Below are positions 43,241 through 55,750 of a DNA stretch of 64,000 nucleotides, one piece after another (within the stretch, counting starts at the first letter, position 1; each line of letters begins with the position of its first letter). Made by a program: the position numbers and the translations under genes. Under the pieces are notes generated by a model that was not told the origin of the DNA, made no database searches, and worked only from the letters and a program-made list of their open reading frames with translations. The DNA comes from Serpula lacrymans var. lacrymans S7.9 (taxonomy: Eukaryota > Basidiomycota > Agaricomycetes > Boletales > Serpulaceae): the NCBI RefSeq assembly GCF_000218685.1, contig NW_006763290.1:4056908-4120907 (forward strand), given 5' to 3'.

Positions 43241-44791
43241 TCAATCATATTTCGCAGGGTGAAAATTCTCCTCAATCTCAAGTGTGGGAGGACCAGGTGC
43301 ACTTCCGAGGTTCTCTGATGTACAGTGCGAAAGGTGACATAGGATGGGGTGACCATTGCACACATCTTGCGCAGAGACGACTATAATTATTGGCTGTGTA
43401 CTAACTGTAGTCATAAACAAATTATACCTAGCCGTTTTGACCGTCGTGATAAATGAGAGCAGGCAATAGATGAGATGGGTATAGCGAACGTTTATGAGAT
43501 AAGGGCAACCCATGGTTATGTTAATCCAGTTTGTGTCTGCTGGCGACCTTGTAAGTGGTGGGCAAATATTACTGGAGTGAAGACGCACGCACCCATTGCC
43601 ATTCATAATATCGCGGCTGACAGTTCCGTTCCCGCGCGAGCTTGATTGTATTGCTGGTCTCTTATACGTTTGAATGTAGAAGTTGATGAAGAGGATCAGA
43701 TAACTAGATAGAAGACCACAGCCGAATAATGCAGCACTCTCAGTGCCAGCACAATTTCCGATGTGAGGCATGTGAGGAGCGTGAGTGAAGGCATAGTGCT
43801 GATAGGCTAGCGGGGGATATTTGATTAGCACTTGAAGTCATTTGCGACATGAATAGGATAACTCACTTCCGAAGTAAACTACAAATAAATCGATCACAAA
43901 TTGGACGATTTGAATTGTCGTGAGATATTTCTTCCACTGAGCAGCAAAGATGAGAAGCGACGCGCAAGAAGTTTAAATCCATGTACAAACCCAAATTTTG
44001 GCTCCACCTGCAGTAGCATAGTAGTAATAGTCTGCGTTGATTCAGCACGTGGAAAAGAAATTATCATCAAAAAATTGAAACAAACACATGACAACATGCA
44101 CGCCCAAGTTCAGCGTGATGACGACCCACGACTAAAAACGACACTTGTCAACATCCTTTTTTTGGCTTAATGCAGGGGAACTCACAATACTAGTTTTGCC
44201 GTTTAGTTGTGTAAAGCAGAGAAGAGCTGTAGCAGAATGATGAAATACATGCAAAAATGCTAGCGAAGGAAGAAATATCAGTCAATTGTGACAGGAAATA
44301 ACGGAAAACACACATACCTAGAGGCTTCTTCTTGAATGCCAAAAAAATGGTATCCAAAAGTTCTATATATTTGAAATAATAATTGATCATATAGTAAAAT
44401 TCCAGCCTCTTAAATAGTATTCAACACGGGAAAATTGAGTGAGGAAACCATAACGGCTTACATCGGTCCATGAACTATCAGCGCACATCACACTGTATGT
44501 GTCACTTTGCCACCATACCAAACCGACCTCCTCGAGCATCAAAACCAATAACACAAGGCTTCCTGCGCTGAGGAATAGATTGTGAATGCGGAACAAGGCG
44601 TTGAGCTTTAAAGGAGACCGGTCCTTCATCAGCACACGTATACCGAAGACAACAGTAAGGTATGAAACGAGAGTCGTGAAAACTACAGGCCAAGTTGAAA
44701 GCGGTGTCTTCCCTGGGACATACGATGTCAAGTGACTTGGAAGATAAGATGGGGTAATGGAAGTAAAAAGCAAGTTGGCGAGGCGAGGCAT
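43241..44791 (-). CDS. Fatty-acid elongase (ELO / GNS1-SUR4 family)
   Basis: An ER membrane condensing enzyme that adds two carbons from malonyl-CoA to long-chain acyl-CoA. The start is ATG 44791 (MPRLANLLFTSITPSYLPSH). Exons join through introns with GTAAGC, GTATGT, GTGAGT and similar donors. Read across exons: GIRVLMKDRSPLKLNALFRI, then KYIELLDTIFLAFKKKPL, FLHVFHHSATALLCF (catalytic HxxHH box), NLGVHVVM then YYYYATAGGAKIW, and KKYLTTIQIVQFVIDLFVVY. A final exon has HAPHMPHIGNCAGTESAALF and LILFINFYIQTYKRP. Five to seven membrane helices are expected. All ELO signature boxes are present, so the gene loo​ks intact. The C-terminal end is uncertain because another intron may precede the stop at 43241. 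Confidence 0.9.
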
Positions 44792-46148
44792 AGTAGTGGT
44801 ATCGATTGCAGTATGGCAAACCAGAAAAAAAGCGAAAATTGCTTATATAGGTGTGATGTGATGCATGTGATGCATGATGTGACAGGTGTGACCTCTAGGG
44901 CAAAAGCCGAGCTAGCACAGCCACGCCTGAGGTGTTGATCATCATCAGCAGGCAGGACCGCGCAAGAGACTGTCTGACTCAAGCCTGATCCACCCTCGAA
45001 CATGAAAATTTCAGCCGCAGCGCCGGTTTCACTGAAAAACCGCCCAAGTACAACACACTCAACTGCAAGGTGCTTGGTTGGTATCATCATGAGTTGGTAA
45101 ATGATGAATCATCTGGACTCCTACCAATGTTATTAGATGTGTGTATGTTACAATGTAGTTTCTCTGCTCTCAAACATTTAATTTTGCTCGTGAATTCCTT
45201 TCTGGCGCCAAATCTTAATTTTGGCTTCAGGGCCAATGCCCGACTAGCAGCTACAATAGCCACAGTTCAAAACTTGCCCCACACATTGACGTCCCATTTA
45301 CTACTCAGGATGCTAAACACTGGTGAAGCTTTGGAACAGCTTTGACCTAACATGAGACGAAAACCTTGGTGTAGGTCAGCTTTGGCTACCGCCACAATAG
45401 TTTCTTTTATTTTGTAGGTTTTGCAGCGGCACTACATCATGACAGAAAGAAAAAATCATTGTTCTTCTTTTACAGGTTCAGGATGAAAGATTCCTGTGCT
45501 GAACCAGCCATGGCTGGTTCACAGATTGTACACAAAAAACCTAGCCTGTACCAGCCGCGCTGATGCTCTGTGCTGTCACTTATTTTGTGCATCACTGCCC
45601 CTCACGCTGGTGCGCTTCTGAGTGCTTTTTCAGCTCGGCTCAGCTCTGCATCATGCTGTTTAGAGCTGCTCCCTCTCTTATTTAACTCTGGTAAGTCGCT
45701 GCATTGCACTGTAAATCGAAAACAATATTGATATATTCCAAACACAGAATCCAGAATTACAACCCATTGGTGCCTCTTTCATCCTTGATTAATTCTAAAT
45801 TGTTGATTTATTAGCATTTAGGCTAAGAAGGCTACAAGTCAGAACTTACCTTATCCAACAAAAAAAACTATACAATATTTACCAGAGAGATTATCATTGT
45901 GGTGATTATATTTGCGGCTCGCAAAATGACTGACAATATCACAAGACTTGATAAGAGCTGACTTCGTTGATAGCTCATCGTGATAAAGACAGACATCAAG
46001 TAAAGGATGTCATCTGTAAATGTCAAATTTAACTTTTAGCTCTGTCAAGGGTTGATACATGTTGATGATGAAGTATTCTGAGATTGTGGATTGATTTGGT
46101 CCTGGCCGTGAATGAGTAAAGATATTCCGTATTTTTGCTGCATGCATC
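44792..46148. other. Intergenic sequence right of ELO
   Basis: The ELO promoter is presumably just right of 44791; no clear motif. 45070-45345 has an open frame without recognised motifs. No repeat family identified up to 46148. Confidence 0.4.
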
Positions 46149-48428
46149 TCATGGCCAGAACTGAGTCAACATAGAATCATCGAGTCCCCAAGCAACCTTT
46201 TTCCATTGGTGTACTTTGTGCCTTTGTAGCTGTACCATGAATGTTACAAGCATCTCTTCCTGGTGCAAAGGCACATTTTCTGCACAGTACTTGAAATCTT
46301 GCTGGTCTTGTTGGAGTTGTAATAACAAGTTTTGGTACACATCAGGAGATAGAAGCTCTAGCGTCACATTTTTGTGACTATTGGCTTCTGGCCGTTCGTT
46401 TTCATTCATACTGTGTAGATTGTTTAAGAGTGTGCCATGGAAATCTGAGCCAAATTATGTTTCAAAGGAGATCTTCTGTTGTGACATGATGTCTGGAATT
46501 CCGCTTTGGGAAAGTAATGCCTTTATATGACTTGCCCAACAAAAAGACGAAAAAAAAGTCAGCTCCATTTTGCCTAATAAAATGGTAAATTTGTGAAAGC
46601 GACCCATAACATAGTATGAACACTCACCTAGTTTGTTATTTGTGTGGGTTCTCTGCATCATTCCAATATAATGTTCATATGGAAACAACCACCAGCCATG
46701 TACCGGATTGAATGATTCCATGCACTCGATCAAGTGCAGTGAAAGGTGATGATTCACCACTAGCACCTTTTCAGAGTATAGTGAAACAAGCATAGTGAGA
46801 TAATGGAGGAAAGACTGTTGAATGATTTGTATATGCGTCACAGAAGTAGAGCGCATTGTTGCCCAGTGTACGCCTATAACAAGATCGAGATAATTCTTGA
46901 GCATTTGCCGTTCTAGTTTATCGGGTTAAAGAAGTCCCCACAGCCTGATTAGGGTGATTACAAGATTAACAGTACAAGCTGTACACCACAAATCAGCTTT
47001 GACAAAACCTTGGTTGGTGCTACCAAGATTCCGCAGTGCTCTAGTGAGCCATGATAGAATGACGACAGTCTTCGCCATGTCTTTCCAAACCTCTTGAAGT
47101 ATTAGCTTTGTTCATGATAGCATTTCCTGTGGACATTGATTTAGACAAGTCTACAATAGGCTTGTTGTGTGGAGCAGGTGCTTTTAAGTGACCAGGGTTG
47201 GCTGAATACTTCATGTAGATCACTATTTTAGCTATGGAAGTAACTAATACTGGATTGGTACACACCCAATGTAGAAGAGCATTAGCGCAGTCCATTTTGA
47301 CAGGTTTGATGATTACCTGATCCACAGTTATTCCATTCGTTTGAGCTAGCACAACCAGATAGCCTAAACAAAAATCCTAGAGGTGGGAAGCTGACTGCTC
47401 CTGTAGTGCTCTTATCATGCCCTCAATTTTTTTGGCTTGTTCTGCTGGAGTGTGGGGCATGCATTTTGAAGAGTCTTCAGGGTTTCCGCCAACTGCTGAC
47501 ATCCCCCAAATCATAGTCAGATGTTGTTTCAATTCTCCAAGAAAGAGGTTGTGCATGGCGTTTAATACTGCAAATATCATCGTATTCCAATACGGTAGAC
47601 ATAGTAATTCAGTCCATCAAATAGAGTGTGATTTCCATGTATTATATCACTCATCCTCACTAGTTGCACCTCTCTATTGCTTTGCCCTCTTCAGATGTTC
47701 CTCCCAAGTCCTGCGAGGCCAGTTAAGGTAGTCAAAGTTTGCAATATCATCCTTTGCAAGTAAGCAAAAAGAACAAAAAACATCTTTACCGCTATGTCCC
47801 ATAAATCCACCCACTTTACAAAGGGCAGAGGGATATCACAAACCAGAGATATGATAGCACACCTGACAAGTTGCCTAATGATGTATGCTGCTGTTTGAGA
47901 CAAATATACACCCTACACCCAATGTCCAAAACCGTAACATATTGTTGATTAGAGGGCACAGTAGATGATTGAGCTGATGGACAGATGGTTTGGATGGTCC
48001 AGGAATGATGACCACAAGATAGACATTTTTTACACGATAATGTAGATGTACAGGAAGGTTCATACACACCATATAGATAACACCAATGGATTGATCTTCC
48101 TTGGGTGCTTCAAAAAATCATTTCCCATCAGGCCCTTGAAATGTTGGGCATACATTTCCATGCCAGACGTCCGTCATACATTGGATAAATCCATGCCTAG
48201 GTAATTGAGTAAGTTTGCCCTTGTCAGAACCATGGCCTCTTTGGAGTAACAGAGTATGGAGGACGAGATGGGGAATTGACTTAGCTTGTGCGCTAGACCC
48301 TTCCACGGACCTGGGTCCCTAGCTTGTTGGAAGTGGATGGAGGAGAAGTAGAGGATGAAAAGGAGCAGAGTAAAGATCTTTTGGAGAAGGATCAGAAAGG
48401 ACTTAGAAAAGGACTGGTAAGAAAGCAA
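46149..48428 (-). pseudogene. Tnp2-like (Transposase_21, EnSpm/CACTA-type) transposase
   Basis: Minus-strand blocks in order: WHGNVCPTFQGPDGK near 48150, then NLPVHLHYRVKNVYLVVII followed by PGPSKPSVHQLNHLL (the Transposase_21 core). Next come RLVRCAIISLVCDIPL and FCSFCHL-type remnants, then NAMHNLFLGELKQHLTMIW, where family members have D-x-M-H. The last blocks are NYLDLVIGVHWATMRSTSV, NHHLSLHLIECMESFNPVHG and WWLFPYEHYIGMMQRTHTNN. The order and motifs fit basidiomycete Tnp2 transposases. Frameshifts and stops between blocks show that it is inactive. Element ends were not found. Confidence 0.82.
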
Positions 48429-48616
48429 GGGAATTTAATTGATATTTGAACTGCAGGAACAGAGTACAGGAGTTACAGCTTATATACTGTCGGGGGAGCA
48501 GGAGCTTGTAAGGAGTAACTTGTAATGTAGGTATGGAGTTTCATGCAGACAATTATCTAGCGAGAGGAGAATGTATGTGCAAGGAGTGTATCATAAGGTT
48601 TAACTACAGAGTCCAC

Positions 48617-49305
48617 GAGGAATACTACATCAGGAAAATATGACTTAAAGATAAATGCAATAAAATGCAAAATATATGCTATCATAGCAAAAATATCTGT
48701 TATATCTATAAGTGCAACTCTTGCACAGTCCCCTACTTGGATAAATATCAATAAATATCAGTTTAGAGTATTGCTATATCATCAAAAGTGGTTTATAGCA
48801 CAGTTGTGAAAACAAAAATAACCTTGCACTTTTTCACTATAATTCACTATAATTCACTCTAGATGCAATAATATTGATCTATACTCATCCAAGTACTAAA
48901 AATGCTGCAGTACTATTGTAATATCTATAAAGATAATTTTGATGCTTTTGCTGCTTCCTCTGAGCATCAAAATCAAACATAAAATCAAATATAACCTCAA
49001 AAACATCAGATTTCAACTGTTCCTACAAAAATATGTGGGGTTAAGAAAAAGTTTCAATGTAAATTTGTAGTGAGTCCTTACCAAATGCATTCATTGATCT
49101 CATTAATGGGGCTGCCAAGTATGGAGAAGAAAGTTTTAATGTGGTAAACAGTTTTGATTGTTAGTTTCATGAAGAAGGAAACGATGCTGGGGCTACATGA
49201 TATAGAAGTAAACATAGTAGACGTAGAAACAGTTGGACAACCTTTTCCTCTTACAACCTGTGGGCTGGTAAATAAATGTTCTTGAGAAAACAATATTCTT
49301 ACCTT
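48617..49305 (-). repeat. Internally deleted tandem copy of the DUF6532-like gene end
   Basis: 48617-49125 repeats 49308-49875 in the same orientation with moderate divergence (shared CATCATCAAAAGTGGTTTAT, CCTTGCACTTTTTCACTATA, GATGCTTTTGCTGCTTCCTC). 49160-49305 repeats 51120-51275 (VVRG.. CPTVSTS.. SPSIIS). The copy therefore joins the two ends of the gene and lacks its middle. Confidence 0.8.
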
Positions 49306-50321
49306 ATTACATCAGGAAAACATGATTTAGATATAAATGCATATTGCATTTATACGCTATAATAGCAAAAATATCTCTTATATCCGTAAGTGTGATTCTT
49401 GCACAGTCCCTTACTCTAAACTGCATAAATACCAATAAATATCATTTTTATTAATATTTACGCAGTTTAGAGTATTGCCATATCATCAAAAGTGGTTTAT
49501 AGCACAGTCATTAAAACAAAAATGACCTTGCACTTTTTCACTATAGTTTACTATAATTTACTCTAAATGCAATTATATCAATCCATTCTCAATTATATCC
49601 AAGAAAAAGCACTAATAAAGCAAATTATATTGATTCTAAATATTTAAAATGCTGCAGCACTATTGTAGTATCTGTAATTATGATTTGGATGCTTTTGCTG
49701 CTTCCTCTAGGGCATCAAAATAAAACATAGGCTCGGATGCATCAGATTGCCCCACTGTTATACAATCATTCCTACAAAAATAAATGAGGTTAAAAAAAAG
49801 GTTTGAATGATAATGAATTTGTAGTAAGCTCTTACCAAACATATTCATCAACCTTATCAAATACAGCTGCCAAGTATATAGGATAACATTTCTGAAATAT
49901 TTCCAACAACCTCATATGATGATTCCACCTTGTAAAAGTATAATTAGTACAGATTTATGGTGATTAAGGTGACATATCTAGCAGAAAATGCTGTCTCTGA
50001 GAATTCTATTGTAGTGTTGTTAATAGCACCTAGTAGAGCACATTCAATCTGGTAAATAAATTTGATGGTCAGTTTTACTTAAAGAAAGATGTGAACACTT
50101 ACAGAGCATGCTACTAGAGCCAAAATAGGGAGATTGCGTAGATATGGGTTATTTTTCTACCATAATTTCTACTTTCACCTTTGGGACCCCAACATGGTGC
50201 TTGAAACAGAATTCTGATGATATCTTTCTTCTAAGGTTGGTTTGTGTCAGACACCTTCTCCTGTATATTTGCAGTTAGTATAAGTATAACAATAAAGCTT
50301 TAAAATAACTCACCTTTAAAT

Positions 50322-50663
50322 TAATAAAACTAAGTGAAACTCAGCCGCTGCCCGAGAGGCTATAAAAACGACTTTATTATTTACCTAAGTGAAACTACAA
50401 TAGATGTTAGTTTAAGGTGATCTCTAATAAATGTAATGTAACATACCTCAGCCGCTGCCCGAGAGGCTATAGAAACAACTGAGGTATTCCTATACTAAAC
50501 CCCCTACTACTTATAGTCGGAGGTGCTACTCGCTACAGTATAATGACTCCTAGGAGTACAATTGTGCTCCTAGGAGAACAATGGTTACTCCATGGAGTGG
50601 TGGCTATGCTCCATGGAGAACAATGGCTGCTTTGGCAGAGACCGGGTTTATCCGGTTTTGTCA
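50322..50663 (-). repeat. Solo LTR, copia element 1 family, with added spliced leader copy, TSD TAAAT
   Basis: 342 bp, sense TGACAAAACC..TTTTATTA, flanked by TAAAT at 50317-50321 and 50664-50668. Relative to the 287-bp LTRs of element 1 it has 55 extra bases near the sense 3' end. Sense order: H1 ..GGCTGAG, intron GTATGT..TTGTAG (50446-50395, 52 nt), T1 TTTCACTTAG (50394-50385), GTAAATAATAAAG spacer, H2 ..GGCTGAG (to 50340), T2 TTTCACTTAG (50339-50330), TTTTATTA. Confidence 0.95.
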
Positions 50664-51296
50664 TAAATCTATGCTGTTATTGATAAACGCTCCTAAGTTT
50701 ATGATCCAATAGATTGTATCACTTAGTTTGTCCCTGTGGATGTTTTTGATGCTATACGTAGGTGGTACACTGATTCTAGCTTTGGAAATATGTTCCCCTC
50801 TGACCTGTGTAGAACCTTTCCACATCTGTATTTATGGTGATAATAAGTATGGATATATATGAAGAAATTTTAACTCACGTATTGTAGTAGTTGAAACTTG
50901 AGGACCTGGTCTTCTTGTATCTCCTTCATTTTGTCCACTAGGCCACTATCATTTTCTGCTGCTGTGGCTTTGACCAACAAATCCCAGCATATTGATTAAT
51001 GACTGAGGGGGTTTGGAAATCCTTTTTCTGTAACTGTAAAAAGTCTCATAGCTTTGTGAGCCAGGCTTGCAATATGTTTGATGATAGGGCAGGCCATAGA
51101 ATGAAGCTTTGGTTTCACAGTGGAAGATTTTGGAAGAGAAATGATGCTGGGGCTACGTGACATAGTAGACATAGATGTAGAAACAGTAGGACAATCTGTT
51201 CCTCTTACAACCTGTAGGCAAGTAAATAAATGCTCTCAAGGCAACAATATCCTTACCTCATTATCATCCACAACTCTTTTTGGGGAACTTTTGTTG

Positions 51297-51350
51297 TTGT
51301 TGTCCTCCTCCTCCTCCTCCTGATCATCATCATCATCATAATCTAATAGA
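51297..51350. repeat. Trinucleotide repeat tract (CTC)n (CAT)n
   Basis: A short simple-sequence run (CCTCCTCCTCCTCCTCC followed by ATCATCATCATCATCA). Further CAT/ATC runs follow at 51430-51510, where they encode the Asp/Asn-rich region on the minus strand. Confidence 0.8.
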
Positions 51351-51691
51351 GGCTATAAAGGAGGTACTACAGAATTATCTAGATCATCACTAGATATTTC
51401 TGCAGGACACAGAATATGATCTATCATATTCTTGCCATCATCAGCATTGTCATCATCATCAGCAACATCCTCATTATCATTGTTGTCATTATCATCACCA
51501 TTCAGACATATTTTCTTGCCATGTAGGTTGTCTCCTTCAGAATCTTCTTCATCAGCCAACATTTTTGCTACTCTCTTACACGTAGCTGCAAATAGGTATT
51601 CAGTTTTTGTGCCCTTAAGAGTAAGATCACATACCAGATTTCTCTGCCTCAGCTTCTGAGGCTAATGCAGCTTTTTTTCTTGCTAGAAGAG

Positions 51692-52105
51692 TTTTACGAT
51701 AACACATTTTCGGACCTTCAATTTTCATTCTCATCTTTAACCCTTTTCTGTAGTTTTCACTCATTGTGCCATGTGGCACTTTCCCTTTTGTTCAAACTCC
51801 TCTTTCTCGTGCTGCACTGCCTTTTTTTCTATTTTAGCTACAAGTATCTCACACAGTGGAGCTGGTCACATGGGCTGTGCCCTTGACATCATCAGCCACT
51901 GCCTTCATCAACTGTATAGTACATATGTACAAACAAACCTGTAGTAGTATATATACCCCAATAGATCAAGGAGAGTCCTCAGCGAGTCCTCCTGTTGTAT
52001 CCTCACAACTAACTTGTTGAATCCTAAAGGATAACCACTCCCTCATCATTATCTCTATAGCTTGTCTGAGTTGTGCGCTGGAGTAACAAACTCTTGGTTG
52101 TTACA
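51692..52105 (-). repeat. Solo LTR, family B, TSD AAGAG
   Basis: 414 bp, inverted relative to 20345-20755, with AAGAG at 51687-51691 and 52106-52110. It is inserted in the DUF6532-like gene. Confidence 0.93.
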
Positions 52106-52604
52106 AAGAGCCCCAAGCAAATGTTCATCTTCTTTGCTGAGTGCTGTGGCAGCTGTGGCATTAGGTCTTGCAGAAATAGCCTGAAAATTGTAAACAGTAA
52201 GGTATTGGTGTAGAATAAATAAGAAAGACCTTTTTATTTTGACGTGGCTGGGGCTGTCTAGGCTGAGTTGAAGGAGGTGGTGATGGAGAAGATGCTGTCA
52301 CTAGATTATTTGCTACACCTCTGCCCCTAGTTCTGAGAGCGATAGATTATTTGGACCGTGTAACTCTAGGCATTGAAATCCTCAAAAAAAAACAAGCAAA
52401 AATGGCAAAACCTGAATGCGTCTTCAGCAAAATGGTAATTCATAATAAATAAGCAAAAACAAACCATACTGGGACCCAAAAAATGACACATTACCTGCAT
52501 CCCCTCCCCTCTATCCCTTCCAAAACCTATTAGTCAAAACAAGCAACCCAAATAAACTGATATTAAGTTTTAAGCTACATATACTTAAAGCATGCATTCC
52601 CCTC

Positions 52605-55051
52605 CTAACTATTCCTATTTTCTACCCAATTCTTAAACTGACCATCTGTGTGTAAGACAAATAAGGCTCTCTCACCCTGATCATCTAAATTAAAGTGCGT
52701 TGACTCCTTGGATCTAAAAATGGCAAAGTCCCCACTGTTCAGTTCAAAAACAAGTCTCTGCTTGTGTAACACAAGAGCACCCTCTGTAAAATCTCCCAGT
52801 GGAAGAACAGGACAAAGGATGTGATCCTTACCATCCCTATGAGCGGTGGTGCTCACATTAATATTAACAACAAGAGATAAAAAAGGAGTGACTGGAAATC
52901 CTGGTTTTCCAGGGAGCATATTAACTATCTTGGCTAGCATAGAGTATTCTTCTGGTAGGCAGAATTCCATCTAGGAAACACATATATCAGAGAAATTTAG
53001 GCATGAAAAAAATAGCAGAAATCTTACAATGTCAGAAATCCATTGGAAAACATCTGCAAAAGCATCCTGCAAGTTCAAATCAAGCTGCTCATTGTCTGAG
53101 CCCTCCTTTGACAAATAAGGGATCATCTGGGTTTTGTTAGTGATGTCTAATTCATGTGGGTGCACATCAATAGGTGCCCCATAACCCTTGATCAATGTCC
53201 TTATGTGAGTGATATGTATATATAGAGAGAGGGGAAACATACCTAAGTCCGATATCTGTTCCACCAGGAGAAGTGGAGACATTTGAAACATTCAACATTA
53301 CCAAGAATGCTGGAGAATACTGGCAACCCATCAAAGCTAGCTTTGAGGTGGGCCACTAGAGTTGTCTTCATATGCCTAGGCATTGAATGGCATATGAACA
53401 CCATCAATGTGTTGTTGTCATTTTGTATATCAATTGTTGGAGGAATAGATGACATGGGAATGCATATAAACTCTATCCCTTTTGCATCCATTAGGATAAA
53501 ATGTAGATAGCTGTATAGCAAGTGTCACATAAGAAAGGAGCATAGGAAAGTGACTGGAACTTACCTTGGCAGACAAATCTTGCATATCTGTGATGGCAGG
53601 AGCATTGCATGGTAAGACACGCTCAGATATTGTCCACCAATAGTTTTCTGAGCGGTCATGGCTGGCTGGAAATGCAATGTTACGTTCTGCAAGGTGCTGA
53701 AACTTTGTCTTGATCCTGCAAGGGGTTGGGATTGTGTCCATTGCGTCATCCATTGCATCGTCCATCATAAAAGGCGTCTGGGTGGGTTTTGATGGCATCT
53801 GGGTGGCCCAAAGAGAAAGTGGTTCTTCCATGCATGACGTGAGTATTTGGGTAAGCAAAACATACTACAACATAGATAGATATTAGCAGGAATATACTGT
53901 AAGTGAAATTGAAGACTTACTTTAGTTTAACAGAATTGAACAGCCTGTCCGCATCTTTGAGAGATGTACAATCAAAGATTTTCTTGAGGAAAAGGCCCAG
54001 GAAGCTAAGTGGGAGGGACTGGTGTAGGTGCACAATGGTGGGGATAATTTGGGCATGTACAAGAGCATAAACACCTTATAAAAAGTGAGTAGCTGCTTGT
54101 TGGGGATGGGAGAGGGGTGAGGAGGAGGACAAAGCGACTTACCATCTGTTCCAGGGTCCCTCAGCACCTTTTCAACCTCCCACAGCACCATAAAGCCCAC
54201 CCTACTCAATGTCCAATGCATGTTGAGGCCAGCGATGAGGACAAGAGAGTAGATTATCCCACCGGCAGCAATTTACATGTACTTCCAGCCAGTTGAGACC
54301 CACTGGTAGAATGCACGCTCAGTGGGACATCCAGCAAGGCCCTTGAGGTTTTGGTAAGGACCTGCAGCACTTAGCAGGCTCAAGTTCATGTAAGCGTGTA
54401 CATTCAAAATGTAATTATAACATTGCACTTACCTGTGAGTCTTCACAGCAAGATTAATCTTGCTCACCATCATCATGAAAGACACATTTACCTCATGGCT
54501 AATCAAACAAGAGCAGAGCAAAACAGCGTCCTCCAAACAATTGAGCCCAGATCCCTGCCAAGTCCCACAGGAAATAAAGGTCTTGATATTATTGATCCAT
54601 CGAGCAGGACTGAGGGAAATTGGGTCAAAATGAGCTGTGGCCATGGTGGAAATGATGGCATCCAAAGATGCAGTTGAGGTGCGTGCAACATTCCTGCTAA
54701 TTTTCCATCTGCTACCGGCTACTAAAGCCACATCATTTTTAGGGCATCTGTGCTGAGGGGTGGCCTATCTCCATCCGGTCCTTGCAATTGAATAGGAGGT
54801 CCGGCATCCTGTGAGAGAAGATCTTGGAGTCTTTTTTTTAGTTGCATGTTTTGATCCTGGCTACTCTCTGAACAGGTTAGGATAATCTTAACATCTTGGT
54901 AGGATAGCAAAACTTCGAAGATTTTGTGTGAGTCTTGTATTTTGAGACTTTTTGCTGAGAGGTTCTCTGGTGCTATGTGACACAATGTGATGCTAGGGCG
55001 GGAGGTGTGACTGCGCTGCAGTGCAGTTGCACCTCCCACCCTACCCGCCAC
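52605..55051 (-). pseudogene. TET/JBP-type 2-oxoglutarate/Fe(II) dioxygenase, catalytic core intact
   Basis: A nucleic-acid-modifying dioxygenase of the TET/JBP group, which oxidises methylpyrimidines in DNA. From the N-terminus: QLKKRLQDLLSQDAGPP; after a one-base slip in an A-run near 54735, SRWKISRNVARTSTASLDAI and DAVLLCSCLISHEVNVSFMM; then KTKFQHLAERNIAFPASHDR and SENYWWTISERVLPCNAPAI. The core (52970-52605) reads NINVSTTAHRDGKDHILCPV with the HxD iron ligands, FTEGALVLHKQRLVFELNSG, DFAIFRSKESTHFNLDDQGE with the distal His, and ERALFVLHTDGQF with the Arg that would bind 2-oxoglutarate. Introns separate the blocks. The core is open and catalytically complete, whereas the N-terminal part has at least one frameshift. 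TET/JBP genes are known to be amplified and linked to transposons in mushrooms. Confidence 0.8.
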
Positions 55052-55750
55052 ATGTTGTGGACAACATTCTCACGCCCATTTTACAACCTTGCTGCAGTCA
55101 AATCACGCTATTTGTACAAAGTTTGAGTGTAGTTCTGGAGCTCTGGTCCTGGTCTATGCAATGGTCAGCTATTCCTGATGGTATTATGAAAGGAATGGGA
55201 CCAGAAATACGAACCTATTAATGGTTATCAGAGATAGAAGTGACTGATATATCTTACTCACTCAGAGAACTGCAGACACCCCTCAATCCCTTCACGCTGA
55301 TTTGCACACATTACTAACATTCTACTTGACAGATTTCTCTCTGTTTTCTAATGCAATTACTTGATAAATTCAGACACGTGCATGACACCCTATTCTGCAT
55401 GTGGGAAAAATTTTACTTACCCAATTTGTAGTTGGGACATGGCCATCGTAACACTGGACTTCCAGCCAATTCCCAAGCTTCACAAATAAATCTGAGCTAC
55501 AGATACAGGGTAAGCCTCTCATTTTTCACTGAAAGGTTACTAGTTGATTGAAGGAGAAATAGTTGTCATCTTTTGTATGGCCACATAATCTGAATAAAAT
55601 TGCAACTCACAAGGTGATGGATATTAAAATACACAAAGAGTAAAGTGTGCATAGCTATTCCAACTTACAAGCCATGGATTTTGATCATATATTCAAGTCA
55701 CCACCTATGCCACTCTGGGCCAATTCAAATGTGATCTATAATTTCATTGA
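55052..55750. other. Sequence between TET/JBP unit and FunK1 remnant
   Basis: No gene recognised. The right limit of the TET/JBP unit is judged to be near 55040, where similarity to the 63-kb derivative ends. Confidence 0.4.

Larger units (their letters stand above)
49690..52373 (-). pseudogene. DUF6532-like transposon gene, split by two solo LTRs
   Basis: Starts MPRVTRSK (then a TAA) with SIALRTRGRGVANNLVTASS and a Pro-rich stretch, then SKEDEHLLGALLARKKAALA (across the LTR at 51692-52105). An acidic region of alternating Asp/Asn follows, then VVRGTDCPTVSTSMSTMSRS. The helical region reads PIIKHIASLAHKAMRLFTVT, ATAAENDSGLVDKMKEIQED and QVLKFQLLQY; after the LTR at 50322-50663 it has NLPILALVACS, SARYVTLITINLY and FTRWNHHMRLLEIFQKCYPI. 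This resembles the DUF6532 domain found in many basidiomycete repeats; that identity is tentative. The ends co-occur with the TET/JBP gene in a deletion derivative at 63 kb, so both appear to belong to one mobile unit. Confidence 0.6.

Noticed and set aside
45070..45345. A 91-codon plus-strand open frame
   Set aside because: No domain, intron signal or repeat relation; not called a gene.
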